From: Pontederia crassipes
Taxonomy: Eukaryota; Streptophyta; Magnoliopsida; Commelinales; Pontederiaceae
Reading direction: 5' to 3'
Assembly (NCBI GenBank): GCA_030549335.1
Contig: CM060190.1
Span: forward strand, 69,144,118 to 69,208,117
DNA length: 64,000 nucleotides
Each line of letters opens with the position of its first letter. Positions within the stretch are counted from its first letter, which is position 1. A model generated the notes under the pieces. It was not told the origin of the DNA. It did no database searches and saw only the letters and a list, made by a program, of their open reading frames with translations. The position numbers and the translations under genes are program-made. Shown here piece by piece: positions 1-12,512 of the stretch.

Positions 1-575
1 AAGTTTAAGTACTTCTAAGTTTACTATTACAGTCAACATGATTTGAAATGGTAAGTTATAATCTTAACTTTCCAGCCCTGGGACCAAGGGACATGTACTA
101 TCTGAAGTAAGATAATTTAATTTACACAAACCATTGGAATAGATGTTAAAGGAACACGAAAAACTTGGAATAAAACTTTGCTTGGCATCAGGTAACCTGA
201 TATAATCAGGTTTGAGAAGGAATGATTGAATAATAATTCTGGGGCATCAAAATTTGGCCGTTAGTTGAACCGTGTTATTGAGGCTTTTAGGATAAATGAT
301 GGTGGGGCTTCAGTTTGATCCACAAGAGAAACTTCCTAAGATAAAGCAGCATGGACCGAGGCCATATTTTCCTTCATCATTGCATGATATACAAGTGCAA
401 GTAAAATCAACCATGTTTACAAGGTATTTATCCTATACATAGCCTGGGTACAACTTCTGTACACAAACAAGAAATCTAAAGAAAATAAACTATGAAGTTG
501 ATTTAAATGAATTAACAAACTGTTTTCTGATTTTAAACTAATTTGACATTAGTAAAAAATATCAGACTAGCAGAC
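1..575. other. Probable intron of the GPI-anchored-type gene
   Basis: The sequence downstream (leftward) of the exon donor at 576 is AT-rich, and I see no coding frame in it. By position it should be intron leading to the next exon outside the window. No repeats or RNA genes are recognisable. Confidence 0.45.
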
Positions 576-1440
576 CTTTGTTAACCTTGCATCCAGATAG
601 AACCCTAAATGCACTGTTCGCAGCATCTGATGGTAACTTCCTGGACAGCCATGAATATACAACTCCTTTACAGTCATTGACAATATTAATTCCAGAAGCA
701 CTTCCAGGTATGTTAGAACTGTCCAGAAAGTTTGTTCCTCTTAACGAGATTTGAAGTGCGGCTTCCACAATTGCTGGTTGACATAATGGTCTACAGCATT
801 CCTTAAGTGGATCAATTGTGCTACATGCCTCCAGTAATTTGCTTGTGTTTACTGTCTTCTCAAAAGATGCAACATCCTTTACAGGGCATGAACCACCAGT
901 TAGATTTGATGCCTTCACAGAGCACAGCATGGAGATACTACTGTTTGCACCTCTACTAGCTAAGATACTAATGATATCTGAGAAACAATCAATAGCAGCA
1001 GCATGTTTGAGGACAAGTGTGCTGGATTCACTACTGTAAGTACCTTGAAAAATATGCATCAAACTATTGACCTGGGGGCAACAAATAACATTTCCAACTA
1101 GGGCAGCTAAAGGTGCAGAACAATCAGATGCTGTCTTTTCAACTATATCTGAGATGGAAGAAAAATTTACGGGACAACGACCAGTCAGTACCGGTTCATA
1201 AGTGCTTGGGAAGGTAGGATACATAGGCGATAAAGGCTCCATGGGGTAAGAATTATTTGGCACAAGATTAGGTGATATCTCTACAGGTTCAAAGAGTCCA
1301 ATTGGGGGGTCAGACAGAACAAACTTATCTCGGGCGTGATCCTCTGACTGACATGTTTTCTCCGATACTACGTTGTCGCAAGTGGATAATAAAACTGCAA
1401 TGACTGCAAATATGTAGGCAGTTCTACCTGCAACAAACAT
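576..1440 (-). CDS. Exon of a GPI-anchored-type cysteine-rich secreted protein (At1g61900-like), partial
   Basis: This minus-strand exon of about 288 codons belongs to the plant family of uncharacterised GPI-anchored proteins typified by Arabidopsis At1g61900 (SPARK-like cysteine-rich extracellular domain). The chosen start, MFVAGRT, is followed by a hydrophobic signal-peptide core (AYIFAVIAVLLSTC). An ATG 39 bases upstream is in frame and also possible. After a Pro-rich segment come cysteine clusters typical of the family: GRCPVNF, DCSAPLAALVGNVICCPQ, SMLCSV, GGSCPV, LKECCRPLCQPAI, NDCKGVVYSWLSRKL and GCKVNK. The exon ends at AACAAAG|GTCTGC. The frame runs into a stop 9 bases later, so the conserved remainder (more Cys-rich sequence and the GPI signal) must lie in further exons left of the window. 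A good acceptor, TTTGTTGCAG, sits at 1428-1437, so a start in an upstream exon is an alternative. The family assignment is strong. No biochemical function is known to me. Confidence 0.82.
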
Positions 1441-1479
1441 ATCACCTTCAATAACCATCAGAGCAATCAAACAAGACAT

Positions 1480-3125
1480 TAGTTACGGAAGATAGGTGTT
1501 AGCATCCTTTCCATTTTGAAAGGACAGAAATATCTCAAAAAGACAGATAATCACATTCCAGTTTGACAGTAATTTTATGGTCAACAAGCATTAAAAGAGG
1601 AAAAGAAAACTAATTCAAGGCATTGGAAGCTGAAAAAGATATTATATGTAACTTGTCTATGTATCAATGTCTATAATCTTTCTCCATGACCAAGAAGAAC
1701 AATATCCAAGATATGTTCCTCAAGGAAAATAATTATCCAAGACATATTTATATTATAAGACCCTTTACGCTCATAAGAACAATAGGTGATAAACCATATA
1801 AACGTATTACACAGCCACGTCTCATGCCAATAGGCATTTTCAGCTTAGGCAGAACTCGACATTATTCAGATATTCACATATTCTAGTATGAGATTAGCAT
1901 CTTCATGTTTTGCATTCGACGTAATACAAGCCAATGCATACTTCCATTTAAATACGTGATAATAATGCCAACTACCTATTAGTAGTTCTAAGGAGTACCA
2001 TAACACTGAGGAATCTTTTGAACATATCATCTAAAATGTCCAACTATTGGCTAGTAACATTAAGCTGCCTTTACCAGACACATTTTCTATACAGTAAAAT
2101 GTCCAACTGATATTTGATGGCTTTCGAAATGTATGATGAAACTTTCAGACAAATATAACCAAATGACATCATATTCTAACAATGAAATAAGTCTTTCTGG
2201 ACGCATGATACACCATGACAAGTGTGCTTAGAAAATTGAGAAACCTGTTGACCATAGAAGAAGAACAAAATTAGTGAAATGTACAAAGGTAGGGCAACTC
2301 ACAGTGAAGGTGAAAATCATCAAAAGGATGCTCCATCTTCAACCTTTCGACAACATAAGTGATTTTATAAAAAGTGCCAGAAGGCACTAATTTGATGATC
2401 TCTTAACTGATTGTATACGAAAATTGTGAGGTATCTGCAGTCACCAGAAAAGTATCCAATCATTATGAATGTACAAAAGGGATGTAGACACACACAACGC
2501 ATAGAGTAAAGGAGTAGCTACTAAAAGATACATGACACAGTAACAACCTGGCATTTATGTGTTGTTTTTAGAATGCTTGGTTGTTCAACTTTATTAATAT
2601 TTCAATGTGGCATGCTTTTTTTTTACCACAAGGACAATCTCAGTAGCCTAGATCTTCCTTTCTGATGTAATCCCAGTATCCAGTTGACCACTAGCTTCTG
2701 ACTAACCTAGTACAAAGCTAATGACATAAAGGCATAAGCCTTTCCCAAAAGTGACTCTGGGACTCATCCGGAGACCTCATCATTATAGGATTCAACCTGC
2801 TAGCCAATTAGACCAACCAACTATGGCAGTAGCCTACATCTTTATCATTGCACTACAAGATTTAACTATCAATTATGACTAGTCAAATGGTCATTCAAAT
2901 TTAACTAGCAATTTTGAAGACTGGATATTTGCTATGAAATGGTTGTGCATCAAACAAAGACTAGTCAATGTTGCATAAATAAGGATCAGAGTTCAGCTAA
3001 TGCGCTAGAAAAAGACCATGTGATGTTTCTGAGAGGGAAGTACCATGTGAACTGCAAGCATGTGCACTTACAAGCAAAATGTAAATAAAGTTCATCAGAT
3101 CTGTACTTTCAGACAGCTTTCTGAC
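1480..3125. other. Non-coding, no recognisable feature
   Basis: This AT-rich sequence lies upstream of the exon at 576-1440, probably inside a long first intron. I see no supported coding frame, RNA gene or element. Confidence 0.4.
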
Positions 3126-3795
3126 GCATCACTGAGTTACTGGCTTTAGACGAGAGGATTGCCCCTTTCAGCCAAGATGCATCCAGGGGCGATGGATGGG
3201 TTTGGCTCTCCAAGAGTTTTTAAGCCTGTAGCCTGTATCTTTGCTTTCTCCCAAAGAGCAACACCCCGTACGTACTCTGAGAGGACTGCAGGCTTATCTA
3301 GAAATCTTGTGAACCTCATAGAGACAAGATCTTTGCTTGGCTCTTGAGATGTGGGAGGATCCTTATCATAACATATCATGTGCAATGAGCTCCCAAAATC
3401 GACACATCGACAAGGAGGACATTGCACGTTTGTTTTTTGAGTGTTCAGTCACTCTGGAGGTTTTGCATTATATGGTCCCCATTGGGGTTGACATCTCGGT
3501 GATTGACTTTCTCAACAGTTAATGGGAGCACCTGGAAGACGAGGTGGTCAGGGCTGATGACTATCGCTGGCATTTTTCTTGATGGTCATTTGGGACATCG
3601 GGCTACATCATAACCACATTGTTTTGAGGGGGAGAGATGTTATGCTGAAAATATTGTATGCCATGCTTCTTTTTTTATTTGGGAGTGGGGTTTTGGATAG
3701 CTTGAAAAACTTCAGTTCTACTTCTTTGATTGAGCATCATCCATGTACCTAAACCCACTTCATATATGAATACAAATCCGGGATGACTATCACAA
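3126..3795 (+). pseudogene. LINE (L1-type) 3' fragment with degenerate zf-RVT region
   Basis: The plus-strand translation contains DKEDIARLFFECSV followed by a degenerate tail and a 3' segment reading HIVLRGRDVMLKILYAMLLF. The (E)DIAHLFFEC pattern and the downstream tail resemble the zinc-binding reverse-transcriptase domain and 3' end of plant L1 LINEs. The same layout recurs at 5345-5785 (CTKCGEAEEDVAHLF, then a tail beginning WGDVMLIVLHTTPLFCFGSG), so the two are relatives of one LINE family. Stops and frameshifts are present and no RT core remains. Both fragments lie in the putative first intron of the minus-strand GPI-type gene. Confidence 0.5.
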
Positions 3796-4176
3796 CTTCA
3801 AAGTCATCCTTTGTTTCCTAAAAAAATCACAAATAAACACTAAAAAGAAATTCCACAAGCCAAGTACAGCCCAGTTCAAATAAAGCATTAAGAATACCCT
3901 TAATGTTTCAAGTAGTCTTCACAAAAACACATTTAAGACTTCCTAAAAAAAGCATTTATGCACAAAGCATATGGTGAAATATAAATGATAACAAGTTCAA
4001 TTCACAAATAGCTCAAACAAGAGGTTGTCGAGCATTGGCTTAAGGAGATAATGAACAACAATTGATAAGGTCACACTATAAATTGAGAAACGAAAATGAA
4101 GTGTATCAGATTGTGAATTGAAGCACAACTTTTGAGTATGCCATAATTTTTATTGAATTATCAATATCTTTGTCAA

Positions 4177-4342
4177 CTCCGCCTATGTTTTATAGCCGGT
4201 CCCAAGCCCGGATAAAGGAGGAGGGTTGTGTTAGGCCCCGACAGCCAACGTAAAACCCTGTCGAATCTCATGAACATGGATCAAGCGTCGTATGAACCAT
4301 GTAGCCGACCCCACCTAGTGGGATAAGGCTTTGTTGTTGTTG
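4177..4342 (+). mobile_element. Short retroposon copy 1, RTE-tail type, with 18-bp TSD
   Basis: The element begins CTCCGCCTATG, carries the motif GGAGGAGGGTTGTGTTAGGC and ends ACCTAGTGGGATAAGGC followed by a (TTG)n tail. The flanks carry an exact 18-bp duplication, TATCAATATCTTTGTCAA (4159-4176 and 4343-4360). The 3' part matches the tail I know from plant RTE-type LINEs (GTCGGCTACAT...CTAGGTGGG in reverse complement). This copy lacks about 190 bp present in copy 2. It is non-autonomous, with no ORF. Confidence 0.8.
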
Positions 4343-4759
4343 TATCAATATCTTTGTCAAAGAAGCAAGATAAGTGTACAGAAATCACACTATCGACTTG
4401 AACATGTCAACTCAAACATTTTAACTAAGTGAATTGAAAGCTGATTCAATTTCATTTAGTTTTGGTCAACATGGACACTCATTATGAAATAATTTTGCTT
4501 ACAAAAACATGCCCAGTGTTTTGAGTCTTTGACAGCCTTTGATGGTAGTGCAAACTTCGCATTACCCTTTGTTTGTTTGCGGGTTCAGAATTCATAGCAT
4601 ACATGCATTTATATGTTTCCTTCCAAAGTGCTGACCACCAAGAACAAAGTATCTAGAGATACAAATATGGGTATATGTGACTTTAAGAGATGGATATTCA
4701 CTACAGAAAAACAAAGAATTCATCCCATAAAAAGTTCATCCATCTTGACTCAACTTGCA

Positions 4760-5115
4760 ACAACAACAACAACAACAAAGCCTTATCCCACTAGGTGGGG
4801 TCGGCTACATGAATCATACGACGCCATTCCGCTCTATCAATCTCATGACGCTCTATCAACCTCCGTCCATTAGAGTGCGGTAGCCCTTGCTCATTTAACA
4901 CTGCATTCAGGCGAGGATGCAGCGACTCTTGCTCTCTTATCACTGTACCCGAGCTGTACAGCGCGTTACTTACGGGTAACGACCTAGCATTAACACAATA
5001 TATTCGTTGATCCATGTTCATAAAATTCGACAGGATTTTATGCTGACTGTCGGGGCCTAACACAACCCTCCTCCTTTATCCGGGCTTAGGACCGGCTATA
5101 AAATATAGGCGGAGT
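4760..5115 (-). mobile_element. Short retroposon copy 2 (longest copy), with 17-bp TSD
   Basis: This minus-strand copy reads from (CAA)n, AAGCCTTATCCCACTAGG at the left (its 3' end) to CTATAAAATATAGGCGGAGT at the right (its 5' end). The 17-bp target duplication TCTTGACTCAACTTGCA occurs at 4743-4759 and 5116-5132. At 356 bp it is the longest of five copies. It shares its 5' terminus, (A)CTCCGCCTAT, with copies 1 and 3. Confidence 0.82.
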
Positions 5116-5173
5116 TCTTGACTCAACTTGCAGTCTATAAAAAATGTATGTGCACAAGAAATTGTTATCTACT

Positions 5174-5360
5174 ACTGTTTCAGTAAGGCTATTTCCTTGA
5201 TTGAAGCATTGATTGCAAGGACAGTGCCTTACTGAAACAGTACAACAACAACAACAACAACAGTACAACAAGGCTTTGTTGTTGTTGTTGTTGTTGTTGT
5301 TGTACTGTTTCAGTAAGGCACTGTCCTTGCAATCAATGCTTCAATCAAGGAAATAGCCTT
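5174..5360. repeat. Near-perfect long inverted repeat (foldback) containing retroposon-tail sequence
   Basis: The segment 5185-5262 is repeated in inverted orientation at about 5280-5360. The arms are about 78 nt, with few or no mismatches, and the short loop contains AAGGCTTTGTTGTTG. A shorter nested inverted pair (TACTGTTTCAGTAAGGC) occupies 5174-5190 and 5225-5242. The right arm continues directly into the LINE zf-RVT frame at 5361, so the arm is LINE-derived sequence that was inverted and duplicated. The transcript would form a long hairpin. Confidence 0.8.
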
Positions 5361-5785
5361 GCACAAAGTGTGGGGAGGCGGAGGAGGATGTTGCCCACTT
5401 ATTCATCTGAGTGTTCAATATCTCGGGCAGTTTGGGTGCAGATGAGCACCATGGGTATCTTTCCTTCGACATTGAAGCCTTTTTGGCAGTCTTTACAAGG
5501 CTTCAGCAACCAGAGGCAGAGTTGGAGAGTTCCAATGGTGACCTTCTTGGCTGATGCCTGGGCCATCTAGCTTCAGTACAATTGGATTATTTTTTGTGGG
5601 GAGATGTCATGTTGATAGTATTGCACACCACACCTCTATTCTGTTTCGGGAGTGGAACTTCAGCTAACAGTTGTACATTTCTCCTTTCTTTTCTCGATCT
5701 CCCATTGAGAGCTTTCATTTGTACATGTTAAGCATTTTATCGTGATATATATCCATTGATGACAAATACAAACCTGATAATAATT
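5345..5785 (+). pseudogene. LINE (L1-type) 3' fragment with zf-RVT motif
   Basis: Plus-strand translation gives CTKCGEAEEDVAHLF, then a stop (TGA), then readable sequence into WGDVMLIVLHTTPLFCFGSG. The C-x2-C...H pattern is the zinc-binding reverse-transcriptase domain (zf-RVT) found at the C terminus of plant L1 LINE ORF2. It is fused at its 5' side to the foldback at 5174-5360 and ends near 5785 before AT-rich DNA. It is a relic with at least one stop. Confidence 0.6.
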
Positions 5786-7802
5786 CTTTTTCTCCATTGA
5801 TGAGTAACATGAAATCTACTTCATGGGTCTTTTAGAAGATACACATAAATATAGTTCAGATCATAGATGATAGATCAATTCTAGTATCTTTTAAGCATTT
5901 TTACCATTTCTTCCTCTGAGTGAGTTTTTTTGCCAAAGGCAGGATGTGGCTAGGTCATTGGAATTGCATTCATACTTTACTAGCATGATATGAGAATTCA
6001 ATTTTAAAATTGTTTTAATTTGTACAAGGAAGAAGATCTTGTTGAACTAATAGCCTATAATCTATAGATAATGGATTTAGGATCAGATGCAGGAAAGTGA
6101 TTGAATGTTAGTTAATCCAAAAATGTTGTGGAATGTCTAGTCTTTGCAATGAGGCAAAATCAGCAGCAATTTCAGAAGTCGCAATTATAGTACTAAAAAT
6201 CAAAGTGCTGGCATGCTACAGTGCATACAAAGATATCAAGAGCCCAATGTGGCATCCCTTATAACGCACAAACTGAAAAATTTCGCACAACCAAGCATCT
6301 TAAGATTCTTGTACACTAAAGTCATAACAAATAACAACATAGTCAGGCAAAACACAAAGCTTAACAAGTCAACTTTATGTCATCGATCTCCTCAAAAAAC
6401 TTTACATCATGGAAAATGCAAGAATAAATGCAAAGCAAACTCCAGTCTTCTCCCTTCTCCATCTAGAAAATGTCCTATTCTACTCGCAACCATCATTTCT
6501 GGCTGTCATCTTTCATAACTTATACCAGCATATACCCTGGAGCTATAGAAACTTCCAGATACCCATTAATGAGTAGAAAACAACAATCAAGATCTGATTC
6601 GTTTAAAAAAAAAACAAGATCTGATAACTGTGTTCACCAAAAAAAATTTTAAGTTAAAACTACAAATTCATATCTATCTGCATATGTCAAAAGTCTCTTT
6701 TCACTGAACCATCTAATATAAGCAATGCCCCTATATCATCCTTCCAGACAAAGAGGAGCACAAATTCTTGCTTGATTTCTTCCATTCAACTCAAAGATTA
6801 TTCATACACAAACTAAATTGCTTATGAAATTACACAATTAGGCATAAAAATTGTACACTATCACCAACCATACAGCCCTGATGAACATCTACAAAAGAAA
6901 AGGAAAAATGTCATGGGAGTAAACTTCGTTCCTTCCACGCTGCATCTCAGTGAACAAAAAAAATAATTGTGGTAGCATAACTAGTATCATGATTCATGAA
7001 CCTGCAAAGGCAGTTAAATTATAGGGTGTCTGGAACTCTTTCCTGGTCCACTGAGATACAGTAATAAAACACCATTGAGAAGTTCACGTTCCCAAAAAAA
7101 AACGCACAAGACAATTGTATATTTTCTTTTGGCAACAACTCTGCATCATCAACAAAGCCAATTTTCATCTGAAGCGACCCCCACATCGCCACCCCCCAGC
7201 CCCAATCACCCACATTTCTGCACTCCATGACATACGAGTATAACACCCACAGCAACAAACATAAGTAAAAGCAACTAAATTTACTAAGAACTGTAAACTC
7301 GGAGAGGGAATCTCCATGTTTTTTTCTGCAACTATCAGCTACCAAACTTCGCAGTAGCAATGACAATGTGTGGGAGAAAAGAAAGATCGAAAGACTCGCA
7401 GGTTCTGGAACTAGAACTACTCAGGAATGTACGAGAAATTTCATCCTCCCGCTGTGTATTTCTGATAGTACAAAAGGTGATCCTTTTCACTGACACTCGA
7501 ATTAAGCGTAAAGACCACACGACAATCAACTGCATTCACCAGCTCAAAGTGCTTGGTGCTCATCCCCACTTCTAAGCCACAAGCAATGTCTGTCGATTAC
7601 TAATTTTTAACCATCTGAATCAAACGCAAATCTTTTCAACTTTCACAACAAAGCCGGGGAAAAAAAATGAAAGTAGTCCATACTATCAAACCATCCTCAA
7701 AGATCTCGAATTTCGACTTCCCTCTATCGCATTCAAACAAACACATCCTTGGCACAGTGAATTTCAACAGAGAGAAACGTTTTAAAAAAAATAAACTTTA
7801 CC
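5786..7802. other. Non-coding, no recognisable feature
   Basis: This is AT-rich sequence, possibly still in the long first intron of the GPI-type gene. Short open frames here have no recognisable domain, and I see nothing else. Confidence 0.4.
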
Positions 7803-8045
7803 TCTTTTATTAGCCAGAACGAATCAAGCCCTCAAGAATGCCAGTGGGATTCCGGATCCTTCCACCATCACCAGCACTACCATCATCATCTCCTCCTCCT
7901 CTTTCGGCCTCTCTCCAGCAAAATCCCTTGTTTTCTCTCTACTCTTTTTGCTGCTCTCCGCACTTTCCACCACCTCCCCTTTTTCCAGCTTCTCTTTTCC
8001 TTTTTTTTTTCCTCCTCCTTTTTGTGCTATTATTGTTATAATAGT
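7803..8045 (-). other. Candidate 5'UTR exon of the GPI-anchored-type gene
   Basis: On the minus strand a purine-rich (GA/GAG) leader ends in AAAAGAG|GTAAAG at about 7803, which is a good splice donor. Joined to the acceptor before 1427, it would leave an in-frame TGA and no ATG, so it can only be untranslated. Translation would then begin inside the next exon if a slightly more upstream acceptor is used, for example TTATTGAAG before GTGATATG. An ATAAATAAAT box lies just upstream at about 8057-8067. This is inference from position and splice signals only. The implied intron of about 6.4 kb is full of retroposon debris. Confidence 0.3.
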
Positions 8046-8165
8046 TTTCACTTACTAATTTATTTATTGTAAAGGCTCATCAAATGATTGTGTATGGGTG
8101 ATTTACTTACTTACCCTTGATACAACAGTATTATTACAGTGAGCCCTCTCTGGCTCTTTACTTTC

Positions 8166-8201
<36 letters not shown>

Positions 8202-10030
8202 TAAAAATTATGGTGTTTTTTACAAAGGCCAAGTCTCATCTTGTTCATTATGTTCTCCACAAAAAAAAAACTTGTTCGTTATGAAGCGATTAATTACATT
8301 CTTTAAGATTGATTTAGGCTGGTTGAGGAGAGAGAATTATTTATTAATTACATCCAAAGTGAGAATTTATAGAAAGCAGCTTTCTCGGTTTATCTTTTAA
8401 TGGAGGGAGAGCACAATTGGTTTGCAAAAAGTTGGGCTTTACAAATCTTTAAAGTTGCCACTTTTTTTTATCATGTCCCATACAAACCTATATTTTACAG
8501 TTTGTTGCTAATTACCTGTCAGTCTCGTTTTCTACGGAGATAGAACTAGATTAATGATCTCATTCTCATAATTTAATCCAAACAATATTTTCCATGTCGC
8601 GTGGAGTTATCGATAATGATAATAAAAGTCAGATTTATGGACTGTCAGGAACCGAGGTCCACAAAGTTATTCAAAAGAACAACTCAATGAAATTCTATTT
8701 AGATAAAAAATTAAAAAAATACCGATTAATTCATTCCCTAAAAGAAAATTCATATGCACTAGATTTAATGACAAGTCAAAAACACAAATTAAAAAAAAAA
8801 CTGTGGATATGATCTTTTAGCAAAAAAAAAAATATATAAATTATGTAGACAACAAAGACATATATTTATGGACAACAATTACAAGCAAACATTGGCGAAT
8901 AATTAAATTAATAGATTAGTTTTTTGTGTGTATTTGGATAGAGTGAAATTTAATGTGGAGAAATGTGATAGATGATGTCATATGAAAAAGTATATGTGAT
9001 GAATTAATTTTAATGAGTATTTCAATTAAAAATATATATAATAAATATAGGTTATAAATTTGTTTAAAAAATTAAAAATAAATGCATATTAAAAAATTTA
9101 TGACAAAAAAATTATTGAAAATTTCTTATTTAAATATAAAAATTTAAATTTTTAATTTATATTTAATGGAATGTTGAAATTTTGAAATGAAATAATAAGT
9201 ATTAAATAATATTATATAAAATATTTATTATTATTATTTTATTTATAATAAATAAATTATTATATATAAGATAGATAAAAAGAAGAAAAAAAAAGTTTGC
9301 AAAATAAAAAAATGGTCACATCGATGGCGCAAAAAAAAGAGAAACATCACCAATACCAACAAGGCAAAACCATAATTGCGACCTTATTTCGCCCACGCTT
9401 TGAAAAATCGGATGAAAATAAGGGGCCGGTTCCAATCGATTCCACTTTTCAAACGACCCCTAAAGTTCATAGGATTCAGAACATGACTATTCTCTTCAAA
9501 GTGAGATTATTTTTTCATGAAACATAATTATTACATCCAAACATAATTATATATATATGATTAAATTATGAAAGTGTAATTTTAATTTCTAATAATCTCT
9601 TCTGAGTCAACAAGTACTCTGTCATTGCATTAAACTCTGAAATCTAGGAGGTTGATTAAATCTTTGAGTTTGTCAATATTATGAGAAAATTAAGTCCTGA
9701 TAAACCACAATTAATATAAAAAAATACCCAAGTAATTATATTTTCCATATGAAGCAATTAAGTGTGTTCCAGGAAGATGAATCAATGTATTAGTTTTCAT
9801 GTCATGTCATCCTCATCCTGCTTTGGTTGTAAATTAGCTAAAGGGGAATATTCGAGTGGTCCATGATCCCTCATTTTGATCAATAATTTCATGAGCATTT
9901 TTTTCTCCTTAATAAAAGGTGAAACAACTCTCCACTTTTTTCTTCTAGTGAATAATTACTATGTGAGTCAAACATGATTAAAAAAAGGGAACAAAGCGGG
10001 CATGACACATGTTACAATAAGTCGATAATT
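8046..10030. other. AT-rich intergenic DNA with a (TAA)n microsatellite
   Basis: A (TAA)n tract occupies about 8167-8201. A 72-codon AT-rich frame at 8594-8812 has no recognisable domain and is not called as a gene. The remainder (about 8,830-9,300) is extremely AT-rich and looks like decayed intergenic DNA. Confidence 0.5.
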
Positions 10031-10625
10031 TATTATATAACAAAAATTCCAAAGTTCAAAGATTGGATCGGCCATTGATTCAAATTGTCTAATGGATCAA
10101 GTTAGATCGATTGAATCGGGTCAAATTGAATGGTCGGACCGAATAATATAAATTAATAGAAAAAATAAATAAGTTAAAAATATTATTGTAATATTTTTAA
10201 TATGTAATATTTTATTTAGAATAAAATAAGATAAAATAATTCAAATCAAATAATATAATAATAAATTAAATTATCAATAAAATATTTTCTAAATAAGAAA
10301 ATCTTGTGAGGTAATTATAAATAAATAAAAATATTGATGAAATTATATATATATATTAACTAAGGAAAATATAAAATTCAAGTAAATATATATAATATGT
10401 TTTAAAAAAGATTTAATATATTTTATGTTTCATTTTTTTATATTTTACAATTTATCAGTCAAATTTGTTGGATCGGCTCGTCGAACTTGGATTTTGACGA
10501 GCTTGATTAGGTCAAAGCGTGTCATCCCTATGGTCAGATTTTGAATGGCTCATGCGTCATTTTAATGCTCAAACACTGGTCTGATCGATTCTACTAATTG
10601 AGTTGGGCCGAGTTTTACGACACTA
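10030..10625. repeat. Possible TIR-type element (MITE-like), decayed
   Basis: Two GC-richer blocks rich in GATCGG/TCGGACC-type motifs (10,060-10,140 and 10,470-10,620) flank an AT-only core. The layout resembles the better-preserved element at 11,700-12,370. No clear target duplication could be read, so this is a weak call. Confidence 0.3.
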
Positions 10626-11647
10626 GAAAATTTCTTATTTGCCATTTATAATAAGTCAATTGATCTAGCAAGTGTGTTACACCTTACATTTCAAAAGAAA
10701 AATTGTATACTTTTTTTGCCTAAAAAGAATGTTATGCATTTTGTTATATTTGATAGCTGAAATATATGTTTGTTTTTTGCATCTGTTTAAGCTCATTAAA
10801 GAACAAAGAGTGAAAGATAAAAAAAGAAGAAAGAAATAAAGGTAGTTGTTAAAGAACCTTATTAAGCTTAGTTTTGAAATCCTAAATAGTTCCTGCACTG
10901 CAAAATGACTGGCTCAGTGTCATGACATTATTAAGCTTAGTTAAATACAGCAAATTGTTTGATTGGAGAAATATAAAATTTCAATATCATGGGGAGTTGT
11001 GACATGGGTCAAAAGAGGGTGAGAGAGAAAACTTTTTCTAGTGCAAAGAAAGAAACAGCTCAAGAATTCACATGAATATCATAGTGGCAAGCTGGCACTT
11101 TGCTGGCTGCCACAAAGCCTTTGTTTATACCAAACCATTTAAGTTCACGTTTCTAGTAACTTTCATCTCAAAGTAAATTGATAAATGATAATCGAGATTC
11201 ACAGGGAAACCAAATTTTGAACCAGTGTGTTGAATGTATGCCTAAATCTATTGGTATGATGGAGTTTGAATTGACCTTTTGATCTTATAATAATATGTGC
11301 ACATTCGGAATATTGTGTGACACTGTGACTATATTGCCATTTTTAAGTGTTTACTTTTGCTTAATTCCAATAAATTTTTCTATTTAAATATTTACTATCC
11401 AACTAACTAAATGCGTTTATTTATTTAATTATTAGTTTTTCGGATCCCTCGAGGATAAATTTTAGAGTCGGATATTGGATACACCGCCACGTGGGTTCAT
11501 GTGATTTGAGAATGAGTCACATTGGTGCATGAATTTTAAGGACTATAAATTGCGCTTAAAATTGGAAGGAAAAGAATTTAAATGTTGATGTTCTATCACC
11601 TCAAACCGAGGAATCAGATGTTAGAATCTTTCTTAATGATACATACA

Positions 11648-11682
<35 letters not shown>

Positions 11683-11703
11683 ATATTATATATATATCAA
11701 TAT

Positions 11704-12370
11704 TTTCAGAACCGGACCGACGATCGGACTGGATTCAATCGTGGTTGGACCGGTCCGATCGGGTTCGATCGGGTTGAACCGGATTTTATTAAAATAATAT
11801 TATTCGTAATAATTATAAATATATAGCATAAGTCATATGATATAATATATGAATATTGTACCAATAACTTATTAAAAATATTAAAAAATAATATAACATA
11901 ATTTTTATTAATTAAAAGTTTCATAATGATGATATGAATAAATTATTAATAATTTAATATCTACTATTTAATGATGATAAATGTTATATTAGTAAATTTT
12001 ATCTTAAATTATTCTTATTTTTTTATTTAACACTTTCCTTTTTATTTCATTTATTTTATGCCCTTTGATAAGTTTCTAGTCAAATATTATTCAATTTTAA
12101 ATACTTACTTTTTTATTTCAATTTCTATTTAATTATATAGATATGATATTCTCTCCTTCTTTGATTTCCTTATATTTCTTTCCTTTTTTCTCATTAAATT
12201 TTCTTATTTATATCATTTTTTACAAATTTTTTTTCAAAATCTGTCCAACCGATTTTGCTCGATTCAATGCCAAAACGAGTTTTGACACTTGACCGGACCG
12301 GATCACTGGCCGGTTCGCGATTGAATCGGTTGAACCGGTCAGTCTGGTCTGGTCCGGTTTTAATAACATC
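11704..12370. mobile_element. MITE-like element with imperfect terminal inverted repeats
   Basis: The left end reads AACCGGACCGACGATCGG, and the reverse complement of the right end reads AAACCGGACCAGACCAGAC. Both continue with a GATTCAATCG block and multiple ACCGGTC motifs. The interior of about 450 bp is AT-rich and non-coding. This is the organisation of a non-autonomous DNA transposon. The superfamily and the target duplication are not resolved, and (AT)n microsatellites abut both sides. Confidence 0.45.
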
Positions 12371-12405
12371 GATATATGTGTGTGTGTTTATGGAATTTAT
12401 TAACA

Positions 12406-12454
<49 letters not shown>

Positions 12455-12455
<1 letters not shown>

Positions 12456-12502
12456 GTGCTAATAACGCCAAGGTTCGCAGGTTCGAGACCTGCATGGGGC
12501 CA
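12455..12502 (+). tRNA. tRNA-Ile(AAU) 3'-half fragment, not a functional tRNA
   Basis: The segment contains CGTGCTAATAACGCC, the anticodon arm of nuclear tRNA-Ile(AAU), then a variable loop with one extra T. A full T arm follows (GCAGGTTCGAGACCTGC), then the 3' acceptor strand ATGGGGCCA with one extra G. The 5' half (D arm, acceptor 5' strand) is absent and a (TA)n tract replaces it. It is a fragment, directly followed by the hAT-derived repeat. Confidence 0.7.
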
Positions 12503-12512
12503 CTATTTTTTT

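Noticed and set aside
8594..8812. A 72-codon frame as a small gene
   Set aside because: It is AT-rich and lysine-rich with no recognisable domain and no clear promoter.
12455..12502. Functional tRNA-Ile
   Set aside because: The D arm and 5' acceptor strand are missing, and there are two extra bases.
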